Source: Oscarella lobularis
Taxonomy: Eukaryota > Porifera > Homoscleromorpha > Homosclerophorida > Oscarellidae
Reading direction: 5' to 3'
Length of the DNA stretch: 64,000 nucleotides
NCBI RefSeq assembly: GCF_947507565.1
Contig: NC_089184.1
Location: forward strand, 2,914,001-2,978,000
Shown here: in pieces, positions 10,276 through 20,800 of the stretch
How the letters are laid out: the number at the start of each line of letters is the position of its first letter
Position numbering within the stretch: the stretch's first letter is position 1
Translations under genes and position numbers: made by a program
Notes under the pieces: generated by a model
What the model saw: the letters and a program-made list of their open reading frames with translations, nothing else
Told to the model about the DNA's origin: nothing
Databases searched by the model: none

Positions 10276-12294
10276 CTACGGCTTGCAGGTTCCAGTAAAA
10301 GGAATTACCATTAGGGGAGCCGGAACGGAATCCCCAGACGCTCCCACATCTCCAATGCAGCTTACGGAGACGCCGCAATCATCATCATCATTTCGAGCAC
10401 AATTTTCACTCTCGCTCTTTTCAGGGTCAGTTGCATACTCCATCAAAGAACGATAGTTTCGACTAAGATGACAATACTGGCACGGATGGCGAACCTGATT
10501 CTGAATCACGGTGTTGTTGTCGAAGCAGACGTCCCACATTACTACGGTACATCCGCACGCTGTTGCATCTGGCAAGCAACCGAATCCGTGTATTGTTTTG
10601 CAAACGATGCTCGTTTCATTGCACGCTTGACATACCAATGAACATTTGTCGTGCGGAATTGCGATCCCGTTGTTGGGGCACTCAGGTGTGGACATATTAA
10701 CAGGGTCCAAATGATAGGCGCACAAGTCGCCGTTGCTACACGACAGACGATCCCAGTTAGGAGGTAAGTCGTCTAGCGTCGCCGGCCAACATTGCTCGGG
10801 CATTTCCATGCCAACGCACAGACCACGCGACGTGCACTTATCAGAATGCGTGCAGAAATTGTCGTCGTCGCAGGAGATGCCGCCGCGAGTCGTCGTCCAT
10901 TGGATAGTAGACTGGTCAGGATCGCAAGCCTTGAAGTCGAACGACAGTTTTTGGCACGAGAAAAGATTGCACTAACTACGAAATTAATATACCTGGCATT
11001 GCGAGTATCGGCTCTCGGGATTTTTATCATCTTTTCTGTAGCACCGACTGTCAATGAGGCAGTGACTTGAGAGAAGGGTCCACTGAGAAGTAGACTGACT
11101 AGGGTAGCAAACCTTAAAGTTGAGCGACAATTTAATTTGCACTGTATAGTTAAGACCTCGCTAAATCGAAAATATACCTGACATTGCGAGTACTGGCTCT
11201 CGGGATTTGTATCATCTTTTTTGTAGCACCGATTGCCAATAGAACAGTGACCTGAGGGAAGGGTTGCGCTGCACACCCCGTCCCTGCATTCCTCCGTAAT
11301 ACACGGTAATGAGTAGCGGTTGCACGGTGATCCATTTGAAACGCGCGCCCACGCATGTGCCGAGAAGTATTGGTTGCATTCCCAGAGAAAACCTTACTGA
11401 AGCAACAACAACCCACGCATAGCTTGTTTGACGGCGGTTACCAGACAGTTTCCATTGCCAATTGAAGACTGCCGTTGCGACTGAGCGTAAAAAATGCCGT
11501 TTATTTTGCAAGCTTTGTTATCTGTCCAGCAGCGCTGCGAGTCGGCAAGATTTGGACAGCTTGCTCCGTTTGCATACTGGTTTTGCCATTCAGAACGATA
11601 TCTCCATCGGATTGTAGTATCGTGGCAATATCCGTCGCAAGAACCCTATGCGCTCCAGCTATTGACTTGACAATCAACTACGTACGAAAGTACTTTGAAT
11701 AAATGTTTCTAATGTGTCATAATATTCCATGTGTGAGATATCTAAAATCTTTGTAAAGTGTCGTCAACTTACTGTTGCATCTGACGCCGGCGTCATGGTC
11801 GTGATTGCAGTTATGAACACCCCAGCCATTATGGAAACATTGGTCCAAACGTGACTCTGATCCAGAGCATCGCACATTATCAAGCCAAATTGGTCCCGAA
11901 AACTTCGGAGAAAACTTATTATATAGATACCCGGAGCTCCAAGAAGCCGACGTTCCGAACAGTTGACGACAGACTACGTGCGCATCGTTCAAGTCCCACT
12001 CTTCAGCGCAAACGGTTCCCCAAACCCAGCCATAGTAGATTTCAACGCGACCTTCGTAGGTCGATCCTCCAGCCAAGCGCAGATCTCCCAAGCGCTCATC
12101 TTCAGAAAATAAAGTTGCAACATCTTCAGAAAATAAAGTTGCAATGCATGAATAAGATTAGGCTGCATCGACGCAAGTTCTCGGGACTTGTCCCCCAACC
12201 CTTCGCACGCTTCGTTTTTGGATCGACACTTACGTGAGGAGAGCACTTGGCCAATTGAGTGCTGCAGTAGCAACAGTGCAGCAGCAAAGAGCAT
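10276..12294 (-). CDS. Secreted SRCR-domain protein with cysteine-rich repeat exons (multi-exon)
   Basis: An ATG at 12294 starts a signal peptide (MLFAAALLLLQHSIG). Exon 1 (12294-12234) ends at a GTAAGT donor, and exon 2 (12099-11773) joins in phase. Exon 2 encodes one complete scavenger-receptor cysteine-rich domain: LRLAGG start, GRVEIYYGWVWGTVC, VVCRQLFG, NVRCSGSES, C-terminal AGVRC, and the six-cysteine group A pattern. Further minus-strand exons, at about 11655-11450, 11400-11188, 11125-10993 and 10970-10276, each encode Cys-rich modules; two share CYxKDD-NPESxYSQCQ endings and two share an LS-F-xC-P-QST-QWT start. The last exon is long, Cys/Asp-rich, and ends at a stop at 10276. The exon 2 to exon 3 join does not fit by phase as I read it, so an intermediate exon is probably missed. 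Likely an extracellular recognition or adhesion protein. Confidence 0.75.
12106..12150. repeat. 22-bp tandem duplication inside an intron
   Basis: Two adjacent copies of a 22-bp sequence (core CTTCAGAAAATAAAGTTGCA) lie at the acceptor end of the first intron of the SRCR gene. The duplication therefore copies the polypyrimidine/AG acceptor. Confidence 0.7.
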
Positions 12295-12329
12295 TATGAT
12301 AAAGGAACCAGCTTCTCCCAACCTTAAAC

Positions 12330-13799
12330 TCTGTCAAGAATCGCTCCAGCTAGTACGTAATATATATGGGTGGCCGATACGGATCGAGTGTCCACTTTCT
12401 ATAGCGACTGGGTCACTTCCTGCGCGAAGGTCACTTGCTTCACTTCATGCGCGTTCACTTGCCTACCATGGCCACTTCCTGCGCGTTAGCTTCCAATCGT
12501 CGCGGAACCTCCAGGCGGCAGACGGTGCTTGAGAACCCGAGTGAGAAAAGAAAACATCCCAAGTTTCGCATCACAATTAGCCTGTGCGCATACACCATGC
12601 TTTCTAGCTCTTTTCTGTTGGTCTGTTGGCCTAAAAGCGGTTTTTTCAAGGGCGAAGGCAGCAAAAGCCATACTGCATGATTGACGAGGACGATATCACG
12701 TACGTGGATTAACTCGCTGCATGTAAGGAAAGCGTTGTGCATGCATATGCGCCGCTGCGCCTAACAACTGAAGATCGACGTTAGATGGAGACAAGATCCT
12801 TGTGCTTTTTCATTTTTCTGACAATAAATATATCGGTTACCATAAGAACCTAAGACAAAAACTCGTCCCCTCGCTCTCTAGGGTGCGATCGAGACCATTC
12901 ACCTCTCCTGCAGACTGCCCTCACTCCAAATCAGAGTGCGTATATATAGAAGTCCATCATTTGAAAAAAAATGCCGCGACAAAATATGATGATCATCTCT
13001 TTTAGGAATTTTGCTACAGCGAGAAATATCACAGCGTTGGAAAGTGGTTGCACGTTAAAAGTAGAAGCGTCTTTACGTATTGCTAAAACTCTATTCAACT
13101 AACTGCTACCGTCGCTACATAGCGACTGTGCAGCTCAAAAGCCACGCCTACGCAAAGGGATCTGCGCTCGTAGTCTTCTCCCTGATCTCCCGTATACTGT
13201 ACCTTCGTTTCCGACTTTCTGTACGCTGTACAACGCTCGCGGACGATCTTTCGTAAGCTTGCCGTTCGAATCGCACGCGATTGCGCCCCCATGCATTTTC
13301 TCTTCCTTCTTCTATCGCCAGTCGACTTGAAAAATGACCCAATTCGTGCGACATATGAGGCAATGGAGAAGTTGGCTCCCTTTTGGTGCAGCTCGCCCCG
13401 AATCGCCGCCAAAAGCGTCTTTGGGTTCGCGCACGTATCCGTGAGTTGATATAGTTGCTCTTTCTTTCCGATTCTCATCTCGAATTTTTTCCTCCCTTTA
13501 GGATGTCGTTTCCAGGAAAATCTCGCTCGCCTATGACATTGCCTCTCTCCTCCATTGCCTTGCATTTGACTCCAGGTGAGATATCTAGTAAGAGTTTTGG
13601 AAAACATAGCTACACAAGACCTGTGGATTTATTTAAATGCACTACTGCCAGGGCAAGTAGAGGTACTCAAGTTCTAGTAAAATATTAGAAATTCCAAGCC
13701 ATTAAGCCAAACGGGGGCCCCCTTAGAGCGTGCCCCATATTTGAGGTACACAAGGATGGTAGGGCACCATGCGTTGGCTTAATTAAATGCTCCTTATGA
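12330..13799. other. Intergenic between divergent SRCR and AAA/nuclease genes
   Basis: This gap contains the 5' flanks of the minus-strand SRCR gene and the plus-strand gene at 13800. Near 12415-12485, CACTTCCTGCGCG-type phrases repeat three times. Overlapping frames on both strands (13095-13607) are not convincing. No known RNA gene is visible. Confidence 0.35.
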
Positions 13800-15678
13800 A
13801 TGATTATATCAATGGTACCGGTATTTTTATTAGAAATTCAATCAACTCAGCAGCAAAATAAATATTTCTCCTCTGTTTCCAATGGTGAAAAAGAGAGAAG
13901 AATATTGAGGGGTCAGCACTTTCCTTTTGTGTCTGAGTATGGCCTCATCTACGTTGATAAAACGCCTTTCATCAAACGTCTCGTCACCCACCCTCACAGT
14001 GAATTCTTTGTGAATCGACCTCGTCGCTTTGGAAAGAGTCTTCTTGTGAGCACCTTGGAGGAATATTTCAAAGGAAACAAGGAAGCGTTTAAAGGAACGG
14101 CAATTTACAATGATCCGGAAGTGAAGTGGGACAAATGGCCCGTTATCAAGTTGGATATGAGTCATCTTGGTGGGTCTACGATTGAGGGGGTCAAGTCATC
14201 TTTAGTCTCATTGGTGAGAATCCTTTGAATGATGCAATGAATGCTAATAGATAACGGTTGTTATTTAGTTGCTTGACATTGCTAAGGCTAGAGGAGTTGA
14301 CATTCATACTCCTGGATTACCAAACGATTCTGTTTCAATGATCCGCAGATTATTTGAGGAAACCTATGCTAAGGAAGGAAAGGAGATTGTCGTTCTCGTT
14401 GATGAGTATGATTCACCAATGCTCGCCAATTGGGTCGCAGATGATGTGGAGTTGGCGGCAGCGTGCCAAGACTTTCTGTCAGACTTCTACAGACAGTTGA
14501 AAGCGTCCTCTCACATCATCCGGTTCCGCTTTTTGACCGGAATCACGTACTTGCAAAAGATGAGTATTCATTCTGGCTCGAATGACCTAAAAGATATTGA
14601 CGATTACCCCGATCTTGGCCCAATTCTTGGATTCACTCGAGAAGAAATTAAATCGACGTATTCTCCAGAAATTGAGGTCATTGCCAAAGAGCTGGAGATG
14701 ACAGAGGAGGACTTGATGGATAAAATAGCGCGATATTACGATGGATACAATTGGGGTCGTGAGAATCTTCCTGCCACTCAAGTGTATCATCCTCATTCAA
14801 TCAACGAGTTTTTGACTTTCAAGAAGTTTTCCCCTTACTCAACGGGTTGGCCTACGCTACTGCTTCGTATTGTCGATTCTCTTGATTTTGTTCGTTTCTA
14901 CGAATTACTGAGCGGAGAAGTGCCAAGCAGATTAGACACGCCCGACAGTCTTTTATCTTTGCTGCAGAATCCCACTGATAGCCGAATGCGGCTTCTACTG
15001 TGGGAACTTGGTATTCTCCGGCGTCGGCGTTCTGCAGGGAAGGAATCGGGCGTTCCTTTCACAAATGAGAATGTGCGGCAGCACTTTACTGAAGATATAT
15101 ATCTGCTGGGTGTGTATGGAGATGGGTCTACTAGCACTAAAATGATTAAAATGCGGATGGCCCTGACAGAGAGAAATATTCCTGAATTTGCAAAAGTATT
15201 TGCCAGTTTGGTTGAGAGCATTCCGGCTGACGTTGCGATGAAATGGAAAGACGGAGAGGACGAAGGAATGCGACGAAAGGGAGAATTCTATCAGTCAATG
15301 TACATTGGTGCTTTAAACATTTTTGCGCCAAATTCATCTTATCTGGGGTCTGAAGAGGTTGTTGAAGAAAATGTTAGACCAGATTTGGTCTTCATTTCAC
15401 CAGAATGCGCAATGATATTTGAATTCAAAAAGAATCCCAAGAGCGTCGACGAAGGACTTGAGCTAATAAAGAAGCAAGAATGCATTGAAAAGTACGGAAA
15501 GTATTTGAATGAGAAAATGATAAAGGCTAAGAATAGCGAGAAAAGAAAGAAGTGGGATGAGATATTGTCGAAATGGAAGTCCGTTCCCAAATGGGGGATT
15601 GGAATAAACGTCAGCGTCGACGAAGAGAAAAAAACGGTAACCAAGACAACCTCAATATCTGAGGAATTCATTTTCTGA
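13800..15678 (+). CDS. AAA-ATPase-like / PD-(D/E)XK nuclease protein, one intron, intact
   Basis: Exon 1 (13800-14213) and exon 2 (14269-15678) join in phase 0 over a 55-bp GT-AG intron, giving about 607 residues. The N-terminal half matches the AAA-ATPase-like family: YVDKTPFI, then a P-loop-like NRPRRFGKSLLVSTL, then VVLVDEYDSPML as the Walker-B-like strand, then a TGIT sensor-like motif. The C-terminal 110 residues hold a PD-(D/E)XK-type core, RPDLVF...MIFEFKKN (Asp codon at 15382, Glu codon at 15421). This two-domain arrangement is abundant in Bacteroidetes and Clostridia and recurs in sponges; its function is unproven. An ATG at 13812 is an alternative start, and residues before the conserved core may be non-homologous leader. 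The intron indicates residence in a eukaryotic genome rather than contamination. Confidence 0.8.
14214..14268 (+). other. 55-bp GT-AG intron
   Basis: The donor is TTG|GTGAGA and the acceptor TTATTTAG|TTG. Removing it restores one continuous frame through the conserved region, and the intron contains an in-frame stop, so splicing is needed. Confidence 0.8.
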
Positions 15679-16650
15679 CCTCACGTGTAGTTTGTGAACC
15701 GCCCTTCTGTGTTAGTTAGTGCATTGTGTGATGAGTTATGTGTCAAATGTCATTATGACTATGGTGAGGGTGATCGACGTCATGGCAACGTCATGCGACG
15801 GACAAAAGGTCAGCATATCTAAGACGCTAAAAACGTCAGCGAGCAAAAAACGTCAGTGAACATACAGTAGCGGTATTCCACTAAAGATTCTTTTCCTGGC
15901 GTAACCGGAAATGACCATATTTGGCGAACGTACGGAACACTGGTCAAATGACGTCCTCATCTAATCGAATCGCTCGCAGCTGCCAAACACCAAATTACGC
16001 TGTAGCAGCGCGTCATCCCATTGGTCGGCCGTTTGACGAAGCGAGAGCGCATCGCACACAAAACTTCATTCTCTCGCGAGCGCGTGTCCGGACTGATACG
16101 GCTGGCAGCTGGACGACGTGGCGAACGTCGAATTAAGCCACGAAGCGCAAGGCTGTAAGTCCAGCCAGAGTGCTCGATCGCAGCGTCCCTTTGTCTCTAG
16201 ACGCGCAGATCGCCGCGCGAGAGAACGCGCGCGAGGCACGCACGAAGCACGCCGCTCTCACGAAAACGGTAAGCAAATCGCGTCTATTCACTATGCAAGC
16301 GTCGAATTCTCTTTCCAGATCGTTCGCACGCGCGTGGACGCGGCGAATGCGAGACGACACGACGCGCCGACGCGGAGAATGAAGATCGAAGAGCTCATCG
16401 GAGCGAAGAGGAAGTCGCAAACCAAGCGGGGGAATTTGTAGCTCCTTTTTTTAGTTCGCGCGCGGTTGTTTCTCGTGTACGCATGCATATTTGTGTGGGT
16501 GCGTGTTATTCCCCTAGGCCGGGGCCCCCAAGCGCATTCCGTCCGCGCATAACACTAGCTAGGACTAATGTCTAAACGCTAATCGTCCCTCCTTAGAGAA
16601 TCCTTTCAGTGTTGTCCGTGTCCTTTGTTCGTGAAGTCGTGTTACGTCAT
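15679..16650. other. CpG-rich intergenic block
   Basis: 16000-16450 is unusually rich in CG dinucleotides (long CGCGCGAG-type stretches), unlike the AT-rich surroundings, and also contains several GACGTCA/TGACGTCA-like motifs at 15770-15960. Open frames on both strands (16118-16441 plus, 16133-16420 minus) probably result from the CG bias. It could be a promoter region. A GGGGCCCCC palindrome occurs near 16520. Confidence 0.4.
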
Positions 16651-16659
16651 TTCCGTTTG

Positions 16660-16750
16660 GCGAGCGGCTATTTTTAGCGACTTTTGTAGTTAGAGGTTCG
16701 AGCCGCTCGCGATGACGCACCCCGTTCCGGCGAATGGGGCGTGCGTCATG
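16660..16750. repeat. Two consecutive strong hairpins
   Basis: Hairpin 1 pairs GCGAGCGGCT (16660-16669) with AGCCGCTCGC (16701-16710), 10 of 10. Hairpin 2 starts two bases later: ATGACGCAC (16712-16720) pairs with GTGCGTCAT (16741-16749), and a C-run faces a G-run inside it. No ORF is present. This could be a short MITE-like foldback or a structured transcript. Confidence 0.55.
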
Positions 16751-16904
16751 AATAGGATAGGGAAGACTATAGAATAGGGAAAAAGCAGTGGTGCATTTAG
16801 GATGCTAAAAGAGATATAGACAATAGGAAGCATCCACCAAGCTTTAGGGGTCCTACACTTCAGCTAAACACGTGCAACACTTTTGCTAACCGCCCCCTAT
16901 ATCA

Positions 16905-16992
16905 TCAATGTCATCATCATCATTTATCATCATCATCATTATTTATCATCATCATTTAATCTCTTTTTCTTCTTCTTCTTCTTCTTCATAAT
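16905..16992 (+). repeat. ATC and CTT microsatellites
   Basis: Imperfect (ATC)n/(ATT)n from about 16905 to 16960 is followed by an uninterrupted (CTT)n run at about 16968-16987. Confidence 0.8.
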
Positions 16993-17740
16993 TAATAATT
17001 AATAAAATGGAAGGGGGATGAGAGGGCCCCGCGGTGGGATTGCCCTTGGGATAAAGGGTCCCCGCGTATGCATTCTCCCTCTGTACGTGCCTTTTACGCC
17101 AATATATTTTATGCGTTTTGCTATAGTTTTTTATAGTTAAATATGATGCATGTAGTCAAATGAGAAAATGTACTAATAGTGTAAGTGGCCGTCGAAGTGG
17201 CCTGAAGAAAGAACGTCAGTGTGTCGAAGGGCTTAAGAAGAATTTCAAGGCTCCAAAAGTGTAATTCACGTCCAAAAAGTGCGTTTTGATTCTGTTGAAA
17301 TCACTCAATCAGAAAATTATTTTTAGAAGTCTCAATATCTTTGACGTCATTATCAAGTTGAATTAATTCGTTTATCGACGCGCGGTACTTTATTGATATT
17401 AAACTGTTCTCAATTATTTTCAGATTTTTCGCCAGGAATTAATAATATACGTCATCTCTCTCTACCCATTTTCTCAAGAAGACGTCGATGAAAATAGAAA
17501 AGAAAATAAATCTTTGCTGAGGTAAATATATATAATCAATACATCAATACTTGAATTGCATTTTCTTAGGCTCAAAAACGAAAGTGAAGTTGAAAATTAA
17601 ATTCTAATTTTTCTTCATGTTTTTACAATCTTAGGGAACTTTTGCACATTTTCATACGAGTCACAAGAAAACAAGTAAATTTGCTGAAGAAAGATCTTTC
17701 TCGAGACGTTGCACCTGCTTCTAAATTCTCTTTTTTTTCT

Positions 17741-17880
17741 TCTAGAAAAAGGAGGTAGAGGAAAAAGGAGGTAGAGGAAAGAAGACGAATCGCTACTCCT
17801 TGTGAGAGGGTGGCCTGACATTAATAGGTCAGGCTCAAGGGGTTTGAAAAGGATGAAACGCCTGCCCTCTCACAAAGGTA
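17741..17880 (+). ncRNA. Structured element, copy A (unknown family), abutting the satellite
   Basis: A purine-rich lead (AGGAGGTAGAGGAAA, partly duplicated) is followed by a nested fold. The outer stem pairs GTGAGAGGG (17802-17810) with CCCTCTCAC (17865-17873). The inner hairpin pairs GCCTGAC (17813-17819) with GTCAGGC (17828-17834) around an 8-base loop. A conserved GATGAAACGCCTG segment precedes the outer 3' strand. A second copy at about 49265-49415 keeps the lead, the outer stem with compensatory changes, and the GAAACGCCTG block. No known RNA family fits well. The call as RNA is an inference from paired changes between two copies; a small DNA transposon with palindromic ends is the alternative. 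Confidence 0.45.
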
Positions 17881-17884
17881 TGAT

Positions 17885-20800
17885 TCAAAAGAACTTACGG
17901 CACAAACATGAGAGCGTAACAACCGTCATTCACTCATAAGGACTTACGGCACAAACATGAGAGCGTAACATCCGTCATCGACTCATAAGGACTTACGGCA
18001 CATACATGAGAGCGTAACATCCGTCATCGACTCATAAGGACTTACGGCACATACATGAGAGTGTAACATCCGTCATCGACTCATAAGGACTTACGGCACA
18101 TACATGAGAGCGTAACATCCGTCATCGACTCATAAGGACCTACGGCACATACATGAAAGCTTAACATCCGTCATCGACTCATAAGGTTTTACGGCACATA
18201 CATGAGAGCGTAACATCCGTCATCGACTCATAAGGACTTACGGCACATACATGAGAGTGTAACATCCGTCATCGACTCATAAGGACTTACGGCACATACA
18301 TGAGAGCGTAACATCCGTCATCGACTCATAAGGACTTACGGCACATACATGAAAGCATAACATCCGTCATCGACTCATAAGGACTTACGGCACATACATG
18401 AGAGTGTAACAACCGTCATCGACTCATAAGGACTTACGGCACATACATGAGAGCGTAACATCCGTCATCGACTCATAAGGACTTACGGCACATACATGAG
18501 AGTGTAACATCCGTCATCGACTCATAAGGACTTACGGCACATACATGAAAGCATAACATCCGTCATCGACTCATAAGGACTTACGGCACATACATGAGAG
18601 TGTAACAACCGTCATCGACTCATAAGGACTTACGGCACATACATGAGAGCGTAACATCCGTCATCGACTCATAAGGACTTACGGCACATACATGAAAGCA
18701 TAACATCCGTCATCGACTCATAAGGACTTACGGCACATACATGAAAGCATAACATCCGTCATCGACTCATAAGGACTTACGGCACATACATGAGAGTGTA
18801 ACAACCGTCATCGACTCATAAGGACTTACGGCACATACATGAGAGCGTAACATCCGTCATCGACTCATAAGGACTTACGGCACATACATGAGAGCGTAAC
18901 ATCCGTCATCGACTCATAAGGACTTACGGCACATACATGAGAGCGTAACATCCGTCATCGACTCATAAGGACTTACGGCACATACATGAAAGCATAACAT
19001 CCGTCATCGACTCATAAGGACTTACGGCACATACATGAAAGCATAACATCCGTCATCGACTCATAAGGACTTACGGCACATACATGAGAGTGTAACAACC
19101 GTCATCGACTCATAAGGACTTACGGCACATACATGAGAGCGTAACATCCGTCATCGACTCATAAGGACTTACGGCACATACATGAGAGCGTAACATCCGT
19201 CATCGACTCATAAGGACTTACGGCACATACATGAGAGCGTAACATCCGTCATCGACTCATAAGGACTTACGGCACATACATGAAAGCTTAACATCCGTCA
19301 TCGACTCATAAGGTTTTACGGCACATACATGAGAGCGTAACATCCGTCATCGACTCATAAGGACTTACGGCACATACATGAGAGTGTAACATCCGTCATC
19401 GACTCATAAGGACTTACGGCACATACATGAGAGCGTAACATCCGTCATCGACTCATAAGGACTTACGGCACATACATGAAAGCATAACATCCGTCATCGA
19501 CTCATAAGGACTTACGGCACATACATGAGAGTGTAACAACGGTCATCGACTCATAAGGACTTACGGCACATACATGAGAGCGTAACATCCGTCATCGACT
19601 CATAAGGACTTACGGCACATACATGAAAGCATAACATCCGTCATCGACTCATAAGGACTTACGGCACATACATGAAAGCATAACATCCGTCATCGACTCA
19701 TAAGGACTTACGGCACATACATGAAAGCATAACATCCGTCATCGACTCATAAGGACTTACGGCACATACATGAGAGTGTAACAACCGTCATCGACTCATA
19801 AGGACTTACGGCACATACATGAGAGCGTAACATCCGTCATCGACTCATAAGGACTTACGGCACATACATGAGAGTGTAACATCCGTCATCGACTCATAAG
19901 GACTTACGGCACATACATGAGAGCGTAACATCCGTCATCGACTCATAAGGACTTACGGCACATACATGAGAGCATAACATCCGTCATCGACTCATAAGGA
20001 CTTACGGCACATACATGAGAGTGTAACAACCGTCATCGACTCATAAGGAATTACGGCACATACATGAGAGCGTAACATCCGTCATCGACTCATAAGGACT
20101 TACGGCACATACATGAAAGCATAACATCCGTCATCGACTCATAAGGACTTACGGCACATACATGAAAGCATAACATCCGTCATCGACTCATAAGGACTTA
20201 CGGCACATACATGAGAGTGTAACAACCGTCATCGACTCATAAGGACTTACGGCACATACATGAGAGCGTAACATCCGTCATCGACTCATAAGGACTTACG
20301 GCACATACATGAGAGCGTAACATCCGTCATCGACTCATAAGGACTTACGGCACATACATGAGAGCGTAACATCCGTCATCGACTCATAAGGACTTACGGC
20401 ACATACATGAAAGCATAACATCCGTCATCGACTCATAAGGACTTACGGCACATACATGAGAGCGTAACATCCGTCATCGACTCATAAGGACTTACGGCAC
20501 ATACATGAGAGCGTAACATCCGTCATCGACTCATAAGGACTTACGGCACATACATGAAAGCTTAACATCCGTCATCGACTCATAAGGTTTTACGGCACAT
20601 ACATGAGAGCGTAACATCCGTCATCGACTCATAAGGACTTACGGCACATACATGAGAGCGTAACATCCGTCATCGACTCATAAGGACTTACGGCACATAC
20701 ATGAAAGCATAACATCCGTCATCGACTCATAAGGACTTACGGCACATACATGAGAGTGTAACATCCGTCATCGACTCATAAGGACTTACGGCACAAACAT

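Noticed and set aside
12295-12321. Start of the SRCR protein at 12321
   Set aside because: That codon is TTG; the ATG at 12294 begins directly at the hydrophobic core of the signal peptide.
13095-13607. A 170-codon minus-strand gene
   Set aside because: No recognisable motif, and a Lys/Arg-rich composition typical of chance frames; a splice or poly(A) context was not found.
15921-16441. Arg-rich protein genes in the CpG-rich block
   Set aside because: Open frames exist on both strands at once, composition is dictated by CG repeats, and no domain or splice context supports them.
16690-16710. tRNA gene suggested by a B-box-like GGTTCGAGCC
   Set aside because: No matching A box or cloverleaf; the sequence is part of a simple 10-bp hairpin.
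17802-17873. Hammerhead ribozyme, because of CTGA-like and GATGAAAC motifs near stems
   Set aside because: The CUGANGA core and the required three-stem junction with a cleavage triplet cannot be placed consistently in either copy.
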